From Oncomelania hupensis (Eukaryota > Mollusca > Gastropoda > Littorinimorpha > Pomatiopsidae): a stretch of DNA of 64,000 nt. The notes beneath the pieces are model-generated. The model was not told the DNA's origin. It made no database searches and saw only the letters and a list, made by a program, of their open reading frames with translations. Location of the stretch: positions 22,189,948 through 22,253,947 of the forward strand of contig CM072516.1 of NCBI GenBank assembly GCA_036898135.1, written 5' to 3'. Of the stretch, positions 1-10,073 are shown one piece after another. Within the stretch, counting starts at the first letter, position 1; the number at the start of each line of letters is the position of its first letter. A program made the position numbers and the translations under genes.

Positions 1-287
1 GCGCTGTGTGATTCCATACGACACAATTCACCCTAAAGCTGAAAGTGTTATGCTAGATAGAGTGCATAATTATGAGATGCACAGGGACGTTGGTAAGATA
101 AACTGTGATTACTTGTGTCTGTTTTGTATGTTGCTTTCACATCACAGCAGAAAAAATGCTCATCTGTGCCTATATCTGCATTTCGAAGTGAAAAGGTTGA
201 GGACCAGAAATGACAAGAGCACACATACTAGAAACAGTGAATAGAAGAAAGGGCACAGATGTACTAAATCCTAACAAGCGCAAGTAC

Positions 288-407
288 CCGTGAGAGGTGG
301 AAGGTGCGGATGGTGTAGGTGGCCAGCTCTGTGACATCCATCAGCTGAACATGCATCAATCCATACGTCTCTGCCCCTCTGGAAGGCCAGTACTGGTCAC
401 ACTTGAT
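288..407 (-). CDS. Lar: LAR exon: phosphatase domain D1, following part
   Basis: 120 nt, 40 codons, acceptor TTTGCTCAG, donor G|GTACTT, phase 0 to 0. It reads [20 protein letters not shown] then [20 protein letters not shown]. The K-C-D-Q-Y-W-P motif and E-L-A-T-Y-x-[IV]-R-T-F are D1 signatures. The next exon (R-Q-F-Q-F, WPD loop) and the catalytic H-C-S-A-G-V-G-R-T-G lie beyond the left edge. Confidence 0.95.
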
Positions 408-893
408 CTGAGCAAACACAACAAAGACGTCCAATGCGCCATCGTCAACCCTGGTTCCATCTCTTTAGGTTGAGAAAACTTACTGGTGTTTACACAAACC
501 TTTGTCTCCCTCATGCTACTTTGAAATGCTGTACTGGACTAGAACCTATGCAACGGGCCCACAACCCAAAAATATTTCTTACAAAAATGCTGGAACATTA
601 CAATGTAAACAAAATGCAGTCACTGAACATGAGACAAAAGTACTGTTGTATGCAAAAAGGAACTGAAGAAAGGACTATAATGTACATTTGAGATCTTAGA
701 CCTTTTACCAACACACAACGACGAAAACAATAACATAAATTAACTTTTGATCTGAGCAAAAATTACAACTTGAACATTATGATCTGAGCAAAAAACACAA
801 TGGCAATTTACTATAACCATTTTGTGAGGAAGAACTTACTTTGTCATTAACTAGGTTGACAAGGAAGAAGAAAAAGAAGAAATCTATATATAC
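408..893 (-). other. LAR intron, 486 bp
   Basis: AT-rich intron between the two D1 exons. A pyrimidine-rich tract in minus orientation (about 861-882) follows the donor. I see no repeats or other genes. Confidence 0.8.
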
Positions 894-992
894 CCTTGAT
901 CTCTCCTCCAGCTTGGTCATCATGACCACTGTTGCTGATCTTTGCTCCCATACCATGCGCCAGAAGTCCCCAAACGTTTCCGGCAATGGGCC
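894..992 (-). CDS. Lar: LAR exon: phosphatase domain D1, part
   Basis: 99 nt, 33 codons, acceptor TGCTTTCAG, donor G|GTATAT, phase 0 to 0. It reads [20 protein letters not shown] then [13 protein letters not shown]. This is the conserved PTP stretch G-P-L-x-x-T-x-x-D-F-W-x-M-[VI]-W-E. The VVMMT-LEE-SR version identifies D1 rather than D2 (D2 has VMLTKLRE). It must be preceded by an exon ending in Y-I-A-T-Q, which is not found intact in the window. Confidence 0.95.
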
Positions 993-1206
993 CTGAAAGC
1001 AAGCCAAACTTCACATTAAAAATAATAATAAAAATTTATATAATAACGAAACAACCCAAACATGTCTGTGCTACATGGTTTTATGTGCCATACAAGTAAG
1101 AGGACACTGGACAGGACTGGAACCATATACTACGGGGAACATATTTAAAAGCATTTTGTTACATTCGAAGTTATTATATTGCAATGTGTTGAATCTGTGA
1201 CCCATG

Positions 1207-1265
1207 AATTATTATTATTATTATCGAGGATTTTTATAGCGCACATATCTCACACCGTACTTGGA
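1207..1265 (-). repeat. SINE-A 3' end fragment
   Basis: The sequence (ATT)n followed by a TTTTTATAGCGCACATATCT block and CCGTACTTGG is the reverse complement of the 3' end of the SINE at 44468-44880, including its AAT-repeat tail. Only the last 60 bases or so are present. Confidence 0.75.
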
Positions 1266-1444
1266 TGACCATAAAATTGTTAGAAACATAATACATAAAT
1301 AAAACCAAACCTAAAACACCCACAACATCCAAAATAACAACCATTCTACTCCTAAATGACATATAAAATAGCTAACAAAGCAACGAATACCACGAGTATT
1401 AAAACAAATGTATACTCATATTTACAGAAATGAAAAATTAAAGG

Positions 1445-1625
1445 TCAGTCGATGACAAAAATATCTTGGGCTTGTTTAACCTCCAGTTAGAGTTGTCCCA
1501 ATTAACTGCTGCCACTCGATGGATTCATACTCTTGTGAGAACAGAGGTTTAATTGCTGCCTTCAGCATCTCAACTAGCCTCGCACATTCGCTCGATTTGA
1601 AAGGGCGGTTGGCTGATCATGGCTG
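1445..1625 (-). pseudogene. Decayed copy of LAR D1 N-terminal exon
   Basis: Three minus-strand pieces in different frames match consecutive parts of the D1 N-terminus of LAR proteins. QPTALSNRANV (about 1585-1612) corresponds to the segment before the first D1 helix. EMLKAAIKPLFSQEYESI (about 1518-1571) corresponds to the E-R-L-K-A-N-D-x-L-K-F-S-Q-E-Y-E-S-I stretch. WDNSNWRLNKPK (about 1467-1502) corresponds to W-E-N-S-N-L-E-V-N-K-P-K. Order and spacing are conserved apart from small indels, including about 4 nt missing between the second and third pieces. Homology peters out where the KNRY pTyr loop should be. No splice sites remain. It lies exactly where the intact exon should be. Confidence 0.72.
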
Positions 1626-3194
1626 TTGAATTGTGAATAGTAAAAGGTGCAGGTTTGATATAGAAACTCAGGACAAAATTGAGAAAATGGTTCTTGATTG
1701 ATTTTAGTGCTCAGTGAACTGCTTAATTTGACAATGTAAGATGAAATAACAACATAATCAATCCAGAATAAAATGTACTGTTCAATACAGTCTCGGAATA
1801 TCACAACATACACAAAACTTACGCTTTATATTATTCAAAGTGTGACTCTACAGCAAACTAGGTAACTTGCTGCAATGCAATCTACAATTAACACATAAAT
1901 ATAAAAATGCCATAAAATTAACAAATACAACAATAAAAATGACAGGATGCCAACACTTGGAACTCAAAAGCACGGGCAATCAGTAAGAGACCGCTATACA
2001 GAAGGCGGAAGAGAAATCAAATTTAGTTTTACATTTAGATTGACCTCATCCAAAACCACAACACATATTTACAGTCTTCAACTATTAGACCCAATTTATA
2101 ACATAAAACATACAACCGTAAAGACATCCACGTAATAGTCCCAATGCTTGTTGAATTATCTCACCTTAAATCACAGAGACATCACTCCAATTCTCACACA
2201 AATTTCCTTACATAAAACATTCTGGCCGAAAGACGCAAGCATCGACCAGACTAACAAGGTAGGGCGTGACAAAATCACAAAGCATAATGAGAGACTCAGG
2301 CTTTCCATCATGATAGCTCATTGGACTTTCCTTTGCGCTCAGTGAAAAAGAATAGGGTCAGGGCTCCGCTAATTATATCAAATTTACTACAAAGTTGGGG
2401 AATCGTCAGCAGCATACCTGCTGTGCAGAAATCGTCATAGTAGAAACAGAAAAAGTAAAGGAGACAAGGAAAAGAAAGGGAGACGATTCAAGAACCAAAA
2501 ATGCAGAAGCCCAATATAACGTTCACATTCACCATATAAAAACTAAAAAAAAGTAAAATTAAGTCCCATAATTTGTGGCCGTAGGGAGCGTGAATTTTTA
2601 GAAAACACTATCTTGGCCATAATGAGGGTTATGTATATCCCAACTCCTCTATCCCCTCGCTGCAATTACATGCACCCCACCCTAATAAATGTTACTTTCA
2701 ATCACAGTAGTAATTGGTTAAATATTTTGTTATTGTCGCTTAAAAAACAACACCTTAGTCACAACATCCAAGTGCTAAACCGCAGGCCGGTGCCTTAAAT
2801 CGACACAGTAGCGATGTGCTCCAACCACTGCACTATCCGAACCCATATAAACTAGCAATCTAAACAATATAAAAGAAACAAATACTGCAAAAATGCAAAG
2901 TATTACCAATAACTTTCTAACTCATGTATAAGCAAATCCCACAGGCGCTAACCCACGCAACTATAGACACAGACAAAATAACATACAGCAAAGTGATTAA
3001 TAAGGCCAACCTGTGGAGAACATGTTAACATATGACCGAAACTACACACAATAAACAAAGTCATTAGAACAAATACCCAATAAGTTGCATACTACGAGTT
3101 AAAACAGTCCAATACAAACCGACTTTGGACAGTAATGATTCTTGGTCTGGAGTGAGATTGTAACCAAAATGTTTTTGAGTACTGAATTAAATTG

Positions 3195-3268
3195 TTTTTT
3201 TTTTTTTTTTTTTTAATCAGTTTATAGTCCCCTCTCTTCCAGATAAGGATTTTCAGAGAGGAGACAAC
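3195..3268 (-). repeat. Retroposon 3' end, minus orientation
   Basis: A poly-T run followed by ATCAGTTTATAGTCCCCTCT and a GATAAGGATTTTCAGAGAGG block. The same block with a (TTTA)n tail occurs at 55537-55612. Two copies with an A-rich tail on the minus strand point to a retroposed element; the family is unknown. Confidence 0.5.
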
Positions 3269-3299
3269 TGTAAGCTAATTAATATCTATCATGCACCAA

Positions 3300-3680
3300 A
3301 GAATTGTAAGTTCAATATTAACTAGAAAAAACGTGAAAATTTGTGAAAAATTATCATTTTTTAAAACTAACATTTGATGACCCTGTGGCCTTGTCTTTGA
3401 AGTGAAATCATTCATTCACCAATAATTTATGAGGTCTCATGGATATACACCATCTTACCAAGTTTAGTTGTAATAGTTGAAATAGCCACTTTAATGTTTT
3501 TGCACAGACAGATGGCCGATGGCAGACAGACAGATGGGCGAAACAGAAATTTTATTCAAAATCATTTTTGGACTATTTAGGACTCATCTTGCACAGGTTT
3601 GTAAAAAATCTTGATTTTTTTTTGGGGGGGTGGCGAGTACATAGACTCACATTGCTTTACAGGAGGGTCACAAATTCATA
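3300..3680. repeat. Interspersed repeat D, copy 1
   Basis: About 370 bp shared with 10905-11262. Common blocks include TAAGTTCAATATTAA, a GAGGTCTCA then ATACACCAT block, CTTACCAAGTTT/CCTACCAAGTTT, TTTGCACAGACAGA and TTTTTGGACTATTTAGGACT, ending GAGTACATAGACTCACAT. Divergence is substantial, so this is an old family. No coding content recognised. Confidence 0.7.
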
Positions 3681-3737
3681 TCAGTAAGTAATAAAGGACA
3701 GGGAAAGGAAAAGACAAGAAAAGGGACAGAGGCACTA

Positions 3738-4332
3738 CAGTGGAACCTCCGGTATCTGTCTCTCTTGTATACGACTCCCTCGGTTATGTGACCTGAACAC
3801 TTCTGACAGATTCACTTCCAATAATAAATGACCTCTGGTATGCGACAACCTCGTTTATGCGACCAGCGACCGTGTCTTAAGACCTATATACGATCGTCTT
3901 AGGCAATTTAAAACAGATATCAGTTAATTTACTGACTGGACCTTTCGTTTTTTCTCACATGTTCGTGTACGCCTGCTGTCGTCTGCTATTTCCGGTTCAC
4001 AAGTAAGGAACATTACTCACGCAAAGTAAGGGACATTACTCGCCTACCCTGGCTTGTCAAAATGGCGTCGCGCAAGAGGAAAGTTTTGAGTTTGGCAGAG
4101 AGAATGAAACTGATTGAAAGAAGTGAAAAGGGGGAGAGTTGTTTGTCTATTGCTAGAAGTTTAGACGTTGGGAAGACCCAAATGCTTGTCATAAAGGATA
4201 AAAAATTATGACTACATACCCCTCCGACCCTGACTCCATCCTATCCCCTCCTATTTCCGGTATAAGACCACCTCTATTATAAGACCGTTTTTTCCTCAGA
4301 TGTTGGATGGTCTTATACTGGAGGTTCCACTG
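3738..4332 (+). mobile_element. pogo/Tigger-like deletion derivative with TIRs
   Basis: The element starts CAGTGGAACCTCCGGTAT and ends ATACTGGAGGTTCCACTG, which are inverted termini. It is flanked by TA on both sides (3736-3737 and 4333-4334), the target duplication of the Tc1/mariner/pogo superfamily. Inside, 4063-4200 encodes MASRKRKVLSLAERMKLIER followed by SLDVGKTQMLVIKD, which resembles the N-terminal CENP-B/Tigger helix-turn-helix. The catalytic DDE domain is absent, so it is non-autonomous. The inner sequence before the right terminus also repeats a GGTATAAGACCACCTCTA block. Confidence 0.85.
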
Positions 4333-4391
4333 TACCTTTCTGATACAGATGTATTGAATAAAGGAGTATTAGCATAATAACAAAGGCCCAC

Positions 4392-4553
4392 CTTGTCATT
4401 GAATTCCTTGGCCTGACCCTCGCTGGGACTGTTGGTGATGGTAATGCGGGGAGTGGGCGGCAAACGAGGGTAAGGTGTATGCTTGCCGGGGCGACTTCCA
4501 GATCCATCAGCAATGGAAATCGTATCAGAATAGCGACTGGATGTGTATAGTCT
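4392..4553 (-). CDS. Lar: LAR exon: membrane-proximal ectodomain, part 3
   Basis: 162 nt, 54 codons, acceptor TTTCTTCAG, donor G|GTGGGC, phase 0 to 0. It opens RLYTSSRYSDTISIADGSG, matching the R-x-Y-[AT]-S-S-x-Y-S-D motif that precedes the membrane in LAR proteins. It then becomes a Pro/Thr/Ser-rich linker ending GQAKEFNDK. A hydrophobic transmembrane exon should follow in phase 0, but I could not find one before the D1 exon at 992. Confidence 0.9.
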
Positions 4554-5722
4554 CTGAAGAAAAAAATTCAGTCAAATGTGTACTGATGTTGTAGATAAAA
4601 CAACAGCGACAAATGAATAAACAACACTTAGCGATAGTTGGTCTCTCAATATTACAGTACAACTTCATCGTTATCTAATTTCACAGTTCAAAATCTGTAT
4701 AGTTCGTCTACAACCAACTTACTGTTTTGACTTGCACAATGGTGTGTGTGGAATGATAATTACTGATCCAAGGGGAAGAAAAGTAAAAGTAAACATTTCT
4801 TAACCACTGTAAACACCTAACAGCAAATCCAAAAAAAAAATCATACTGATGCTGACAATTCATAGATTTGAAATCTGAGACAGAAAAATCCTACTAATAA
4901 TTCATACAAATTAAAATTCATTAAGATTTCAAAACCGAGAAAGAAATATTTAACTATACAGTAAAAAATCTAATAATTTTTTGTCTGCTTATGTTCAACT
5001 ACAGAATTAAAAAAAAGATTTTTTTTTTGTTTATCCCTACCAGGTAGAGTTACCGAATATTAGGTAATCGATTTAATTCCTATATATCGAGTTACCAAAA
5101 TTCTAGGTATTTGGGACAGCACGTGAAAAAGTACTAAAAATAACAGCCAATCATGGTTAAAGCTCGCATTTGGTGCGAGATTATTCCTTACAAAAAGCAT
5201 CTTCCTTGAAGAAAGTGGCGAGTTAGTGAGTAGATATTTAGCGAAAATTCCCCATGAAAAGATTGACGAATGAACCGAGCCACAGGAAAAAGAGCAAGGC
5301 CTAAACGCTTCACAATGCAGCAGGTAATGGCAGCTTTGGACGATTCAGACGGTGATGAAGCAGATTTTCTTCATCAATATGATTATTCTAGTTCAAGTGA
5401 CGTTGACCTGGAATTTTCTAACCCTTGTACATTTTCCTTATTTTTCGCCAGGGAGGCCAGGTATGGGAGCGAGTTAGCGTAGGAGGCTCGGGTCTGTTAG
5501 GGTTTATGCAATGCTGAGTGAACACTAATTCTTTGCCTTTATTGAAAAAATTGAATATGTTTCAGGAACCACCTGATCACAGTCCCAAAACTGCTTGATA
5601 CTATCCAAGCTTCTCTGTATAAAATTTCCACCTAAAAGAGTACAAATATAACGACTGCAAACTGATACAATCCGAATACCCTCCTCCCTCCTTTCTCCTT
5701 ATATGAGACTTTAAAGTCTTAC
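4554..5722 (-). other. LAR intron, 1.17 kb
   Basis: AT-rich intron with a short + strand open frame at 5270-5482 of possible piggyBac origin. The rest shows nothing recognisable. Confidence 0.7.
5270..5482 (+). pseudogene. Possible piggyBac-like transposase N-terminal fragment
   Basis: An open frame of 70 codons starts MNRATGKRARPKRFTMQQVM and continues with an acidic stretch AALDDSDGDEADFLHQYDYS. Basic start, then an acidic serine-rich N-terminus resembles PGBD4-type piggyBac transposases, which begin with a similar low-complexity region before the DDD domain. No catalytic region follows and I could not identify TTAA-flanked termini. It could be an unrelated fragment. Confidence 0.3.
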
Positions 5723-5911
5723 AGGGTCAACAGAGTAAGCTCTCAGGAACACTTGGTAGGAATCATCCATGTCCAAGGGTCTGTTGTAGAAGGCACCGTA
5801 CTCCTGTCCGTTACCCAAGTGGAAGAGTTGGGGTAGGGCATGAGCCTCAAAGCGTGCCGCAATGTAGGGCTGGCTGGCGGGTTGGTCCACGCCCTCCCTA
5901 TCGTTAATCAG
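5723..5911 (-). CDS. Lar: LAR exon: membrane-proximal ectodomain, part 2
   Basis: 189 nt, 63 codons, acceptor ATGTGCAG, donor T|GTAAGA, phase 0 to 0. It reads QPYIAARFEAHALPQLFHLG and QEYGAFYNRPLDMDDSYQVF. The P-Y-[IV]-A-A and G-x-Y-N-R-P-L-x-x-x-x-S-Y motifs are near-diagnostic for LAR-family proteins just outside the membrane. Confidence 0.95.
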
Positions 5912-6310
5912 CTGCACATTTGCAAAATATAAAGATCATTTAAGTGATTAGTATAAATAAATGTAAAAAATACAACAGAACAAACTGCCCACAAAAATGT
6001 ACAGAACTTGACAGATGATTTTTTAAAAAAAAAGTATTAAATTTTACGTTTCACTAGGATGGACATGATGTTCACAGTACATAAATTCCACTCTGTGAGA
6101 GAACAAATCTCAAGAGGGCTAAAGACTGGTCCTATTCACAGCACACTATACAGTTTAAAAGGTTGCTCTAGGCTCTTTAGCTGGCACAGCTGGGTATGCA
6201 CAAACAGACAAGATTTCAAGAGCTGAAGATAGGCTATCAAATAGGCCAGAACAGAGAACTGGGAAAGAAAAAAACCAAACTCAAACTCAAGTCTGCACAC
6301 AGTGTCATAC

Positions 6311-6498
6311 CTCAGAAAACATAGTTACCTCCTCCATGGTAAAATCCTGGGGGATTTTGTTGGAAGCAGATTTGAGCGGCACTACCACAATGTGGTAATG
6401 ACTGATGGGACCATTCTGTTCTGATGCTCGGTGAAGACGAAGTGTGATGGTTCCCCTTTCTATAGCGACAACCTCTGGCGGGTCAACTGATGGCGGTG
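6311..6498 (-). CDS. Lar: LAR exon: membrane-proximal ectodomain, part 1
   Basis: 188 nt, acceptor TGTTCGCAG, donor G|GTATGA, phase 1 to 0. It reads APPSVDPPEVVAIERGTITL then PISHYHIVVVPLKSASNK. The Y-x-I-V-V-V-P-L motif marks the LAR segment between the last FN3 and the membrane. That segment is where vertebrate LAR proteins are proteolytically processed; I do not see a basic furin-type cluster in this exon. Confidence 0.93.
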
Positions 6499-9230
6499 CT
6501 GCGAACAAAAATAATGCAATGAAAAAGCAAGCAAAAACCACAGTTAAAATGCGACAAAGTTTTAATCCACAATCAAACATGACTGCTTTATAAAAAAAGT
6601 TGCCTTATCTCAAACTTCAATCTTAACATAATAATTTCAAATACAAATCTTTCTTCAAGATAGTTTACTGTGTAATAACCCCAAAAAGTAAACAAGGGAT
6701 GTATATACATCTATATCTGTATATACACATATATGTAGCTATAATATCTTTAGATCTTTTATTACAATAATCGACTAGCTTATAGATGGCCAATGAGGTC
6801 ATGTCAAACAGGCAGTTTTGTGGTGAACAGTACTTGCTAACTGATGCTGCAATGCTAATAAAATGTGCCTGATGCGGGCTGCCCACAAGCAGGTTAAAAG
6901 TTGAATATGGTTTTAACAGAACACCCGCTTTTTCTCACAATTGCTACTTTTTATAAATACTTTAAAAAAAATTGTAAATATGGACCAGCAGACAGCAGAA
7001 ACAAAATCATGGAATAATACCAGTAACATAAATGCAAATAAAACAGCAACATCATTCTGTTCTTTGAGCTCACAAAATTTCCAAGTGATCAATAATGCAA
7101 TAGTTTTATAGAGATATTGCCTTAAAAAAACACTTAACCACATTCAAGTTCAAGTTTAAGTTCAAGAATACTTTATTATCTCAACAGAGAAATTATGACA
7201 TACAATTGCTGATCGGTATGAAACATTAAAACAATACATACATAGGTAAAACAAGTACACAGTAGACTACATCTATAATAAATTTCCAATATGAAATGAC
7301 ATCTCAAACATCATCACAAACATCAAAATCTTATACAAAAATATTACTTAGCGCTTATTTAAAAACTCAATAGATTTTGGAATAAAACTGTTTTTTGTTC
7401 TTACAAGAGAACATTTAGGCACACGCAGTCTGCGACCAGAGGGCAACATTTCATAATGCTTTGCTAAAACATGTGAAGTGTCTTTCATAACCACTCCCGC
7501 CTTCCTCACCACACGGTATTCATGCAGTTCTCTCAAACTGTTTTGTCTTTCACCCGTCACTCTCGCACACACTCTCACCAATCTGTCAAGCACCCTCTTG
7601 TTCTTTACACTTAGCCCTCCAAACCAGCAAATAAAACCAAAAGTCAAAACTGATTCAATAAAACAGCGATAAAAAGAAGAAAGAATGGGTCGGCTGATGT
7701 TCAAAGAACGGAGTTTCTGAAGGCAGTACAGTCGAGGTCGGCATTTCTTTTCTATCGCAGCTGTGTTTTGGTCAAAGGACAGTTTGTTGTCGAGAATCGT
7801 CCCCAGGTATTTGTAGTTTGTCACTCTCTCCACTTTCGCACCGTCTATGTACAGGTCGGGAATGGGGGCGGGGTCTCGTCGGAAGTCGATCGTCATTTCT
7901 TTTGTCTTCGTCACGTTAAGGTCAAGAAAGTTGTCTTTGCACCATGTGCAGAAGCGGTTAACTTGTTGAAAATAGACAGTGTCAGAATTGGAAAGGTCTT
8001 CGAGAGCGGTGTCGTCGGAGTATTTGATGAGAGGTGAGGAGTCAGAGCCAGTACAGTCGTTAGTGTAGAGGGTGAACAGAATCGGTGACAGAACAGTACC
8101 TTGAGGAGAGCCAGTAGAAGTTTTTAGGGTGCCAGAGAGAGAGTGTTGGAAGGAAACGGCTTGAGTTCTATTGGTGAGAAAACTGGTGATCCACAGGATT
8201 AGTTTAGGGTCGACATGGAGCTCCAGGAGCTTCATTGCCATCAGGTGAGGTTGAATAGTGTTAAATGCAGAAGAAAAATCAATGAATAGGATGCGAACGA
8301 ACGAGCCAGCTTTTTCTAGGTGATTGTATGCATTGTTGAGTAGGGTCAGTGCTGCGTCGTCAGTGGATCTGTTTTGCTTGTATGCAAATTGGTGTGGGTC
8401 AAGTTGATGTTGTGTATGCTGCTTAAGCTGGCCCAGAACGATTCGCTCAAAGCATTTAAAGACGATAGGAGTCAGAGCAACGGGTCGGTAATCGTTGAGT
8501 TCAGAAGGGCTTTTAGACTTGGGAACAGGACAGATTGTAGAAGACTTCCAGAGAGAGGGGACAGTGCAGGAGCGAAGAGACCAGGAAAAGAGCAGAGCAA
8601 AGACAGAGGAAAGTTGAGAGGCACAGGAGTGTAGAAGTCGTCCACCTATCTGGTCAGGGCCAACAGCTTTGCGGATTTGAAGTCGCCTGAATAGCGACTC
8701 GACTGCACTGCCCTCGATCTCCAAGCCCGCGGAAGCACTCCCCTCTTCCCCCCCTTCCCTCCCCCCTCCCCAATCCTACCCTCCAAATCCAAAATGACAC
8801 TGGTCAGATCTGATTGAAGGTCATTACGCTCAAATCTGCAATAAAATTCATTGAGTTTGTTAGCAAAGTCTGTGTTTTCTTGTTTTGACATGCCTGAAAC
8901 TGTAGTATGTGACCTATTTTGACCCGTTAACTCTTTCAACCCTCTCCATGCATCCCTCATGTTGCCTGACTGAAACTGTGACTCTACTTTCCGTCTGTAT
9001 TTCTGCTTTGCTAACCTAATTTCATCCCTCAGCTTCTTTTGAATCCTTTTCCTCTCTATTATATCTCCTGACTGGAATGCTATCTTCTTTTCATTGATCA
9101 AGTGCTTCAGGGACCCGGAGACCCAAGGTTTATTGTTAGGAAACGCTTTAACATGGCACTTGAATCATTCTATTATATAATATTTGTCGGTAAGAAAGTA
9201 AAATTAATCAAATAAAACAAAATAAACTAC
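6499..9230 (-). other. LAR intron, 2.7 kb, mostly LINE
   Basis: Intron between FN3-9 and the membrane-proximal exon. 7144-9155 is a 5'-truncated LINE; 6499-7143 is AT-rich with a small TA-rich patch around 6700-6745 and no recognised element. Confidence 0.8.
7144..9155 (-). mobile_element. 5'-truncated non-LTR retrotransposon, CR1/L2/Rex1 group
   Basis: On the minus strand the coding part begins NNKPWVSGSLKHLINEKK, the linker between endonuclease and reverse transcriptase in this LINE group. RT follows (8724-7348, about 458 codons) with KAVGPDQIGG, FIDFSSAFNTI (block 3), GSPQGTVLSP (block 4), and YSDDTA (catalytic box; usually Y/F-A/V-D-D). The C-terminal region ends in RRLRVPKCS and NSFIPKSIEFLNKR. 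The linker (9101-8770) and RT are in different frames; the shift falls in a C-rich tract at about 8745-8790. The 3' UTR ends in AATAAAGTATTCTTGAACTT and a short TTGAAC-type repeat. Endonuclease is missing. Same orientation as the host gene. Confidence 0.9.
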
Positions 9231-9447
9231 CGCTGATCAGGGTCTCTGTGATGATAGTGGACTCTGGGCCAGTCTCACTGTCCTTGAAGAAGACACTGAT
9301 GTTGAACTGGAACTTCATCTTGGGCTGCAAGTTCTTCACAGTCCAAGTGGTCATCTGGCCTGGGATTCGAACCTCCTCCAGTTCATGGATCACCTGCTTT
9401 GTCTGGCCGTTGTTCTCCCTGTACGTCTTTGATCCACTATAGCGCAG
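9231..9447 (-). CDS. Lar: LAR exon: FN3-9, C-terminal half
   Basis: 217 nt, acceptor CCCAACAG, donor G|GTAGTT, phase 0 to 1. It reads LRYSGSKTYRENNGQTKQVI and WTVKNLQPKMKFQFNISVFF. It finishes the last FN3 domain. A 5'-truncated LINE ends about 75 bases downstream in the following intron. Confidence 0.9.
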
Positions 9448-9543
9448 CTGTTGGGAGAGAAAAATGAGGATATTAATATTCTGAAAGTATATGTAAAATC
9501 AACATTAAAAAAACAACAACAGAAACTAAGTATGACGATTGCA

Positions 9544-9545
<2 letters not shown>

Positions 9546-9587
<42 letters not shown>
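9546..9587. repeat. (CT)n microsatellite
   Basis: Uninterrupted CT dinucleotides over about 42 bases, followed by a short CA-rich stretch. Confidence 0.95.
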
Positions 9588-9589
<2 letters not shown>

Positions 9590-9700
9590 CACGCACACAC
9601 ATTTACTTTAATTCAAATACTTATAATGTTCAAATCTATTGTGATCCAGGCATTCTTTGCTTTTATGAGAAAAATCAGTTATATTCAAAATTGGGTTATA

Positions 9701-10073
9701 CAGGGTGTTCCAAAAGTCTTGGGCACATTTGAAGTCCCCATATCTCAATTACTATGAATAAGATAAAACTTAAGCCATTTTAAAGCTAGTTACATTAAGT
9801 TTTTTGTAAAGCTGTTGATTTTTTAAATTTATTTTCAGACCCATTAATGGCGTTCACTCAACCAGAAAATGCTGGGACGCGTTTGGCAAGAATTTGACTA
9901 TCGGCTTGATGTGTGTCGTGTGACTAATGGTGCTCACATTGAGCATCTTTGAACATTCCATGTAAAAATTGAGATTACAAGCTTTCTGAATTTACCAGAT
10001 GCGTTTTTATATCATTAATAGTTTTCGGAAATATTCAATGTCAAAATGTGCCCAAGACTTTTGGAACACCCTG
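9701..10073 (+). mobile_element. Tc1/mariner-superfamily MITE with transposase C-terminal remnant
   Basis: Near-perfect 30-bp inverted termini: left CAGGGTGTTCCAAAAGTCTT then GGGCACATTT; right is its reverse complement ending CACCCTG. TA flanks both ends. Within it, 9869-9952 encodes MLGRVWQEFDYRLDVCR then VTNGAHIEHL and a stop. The ...W-x-E-[LF]-[ED]-Y-R-x-D-V-C-R-x-T-x-G-A-H-I-E-H-L ending is typical of mariner-like transposases from arthropods and other invertebrates. The rest of the transposase is deleted, so this is a non-autonomous 373-bp derivative. Confidence 0.88.

Larger units (their letters stand above)
993..4391 (-). other. LAR intron or gap, 3.4 kb, lacking expected TM and D1 exons
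   Basis: In a normal LAR gene this interval would hold the transmembrane exon, the juxtamembrane exon(s) and the D1 N-terminal exon(s). I find only a SINE-A tail (1207-1265), the decayed D1 copy (1445-1625), a poly-T tract (about 3197-3214) with a retroposon end, repeat D (3300-3680) and a pogo-like element (3738-4332). The stretch 1630-3190 is AT-rich with nothing I recognise. Confidence 0.7.

Noticed and set aside
2418..2450. Possible short exon with CAG|GTATGC donor
   Set aside because: No conserved LAR peptide in any frame and no convincing start; it does not supply the missing transmembrane segment.
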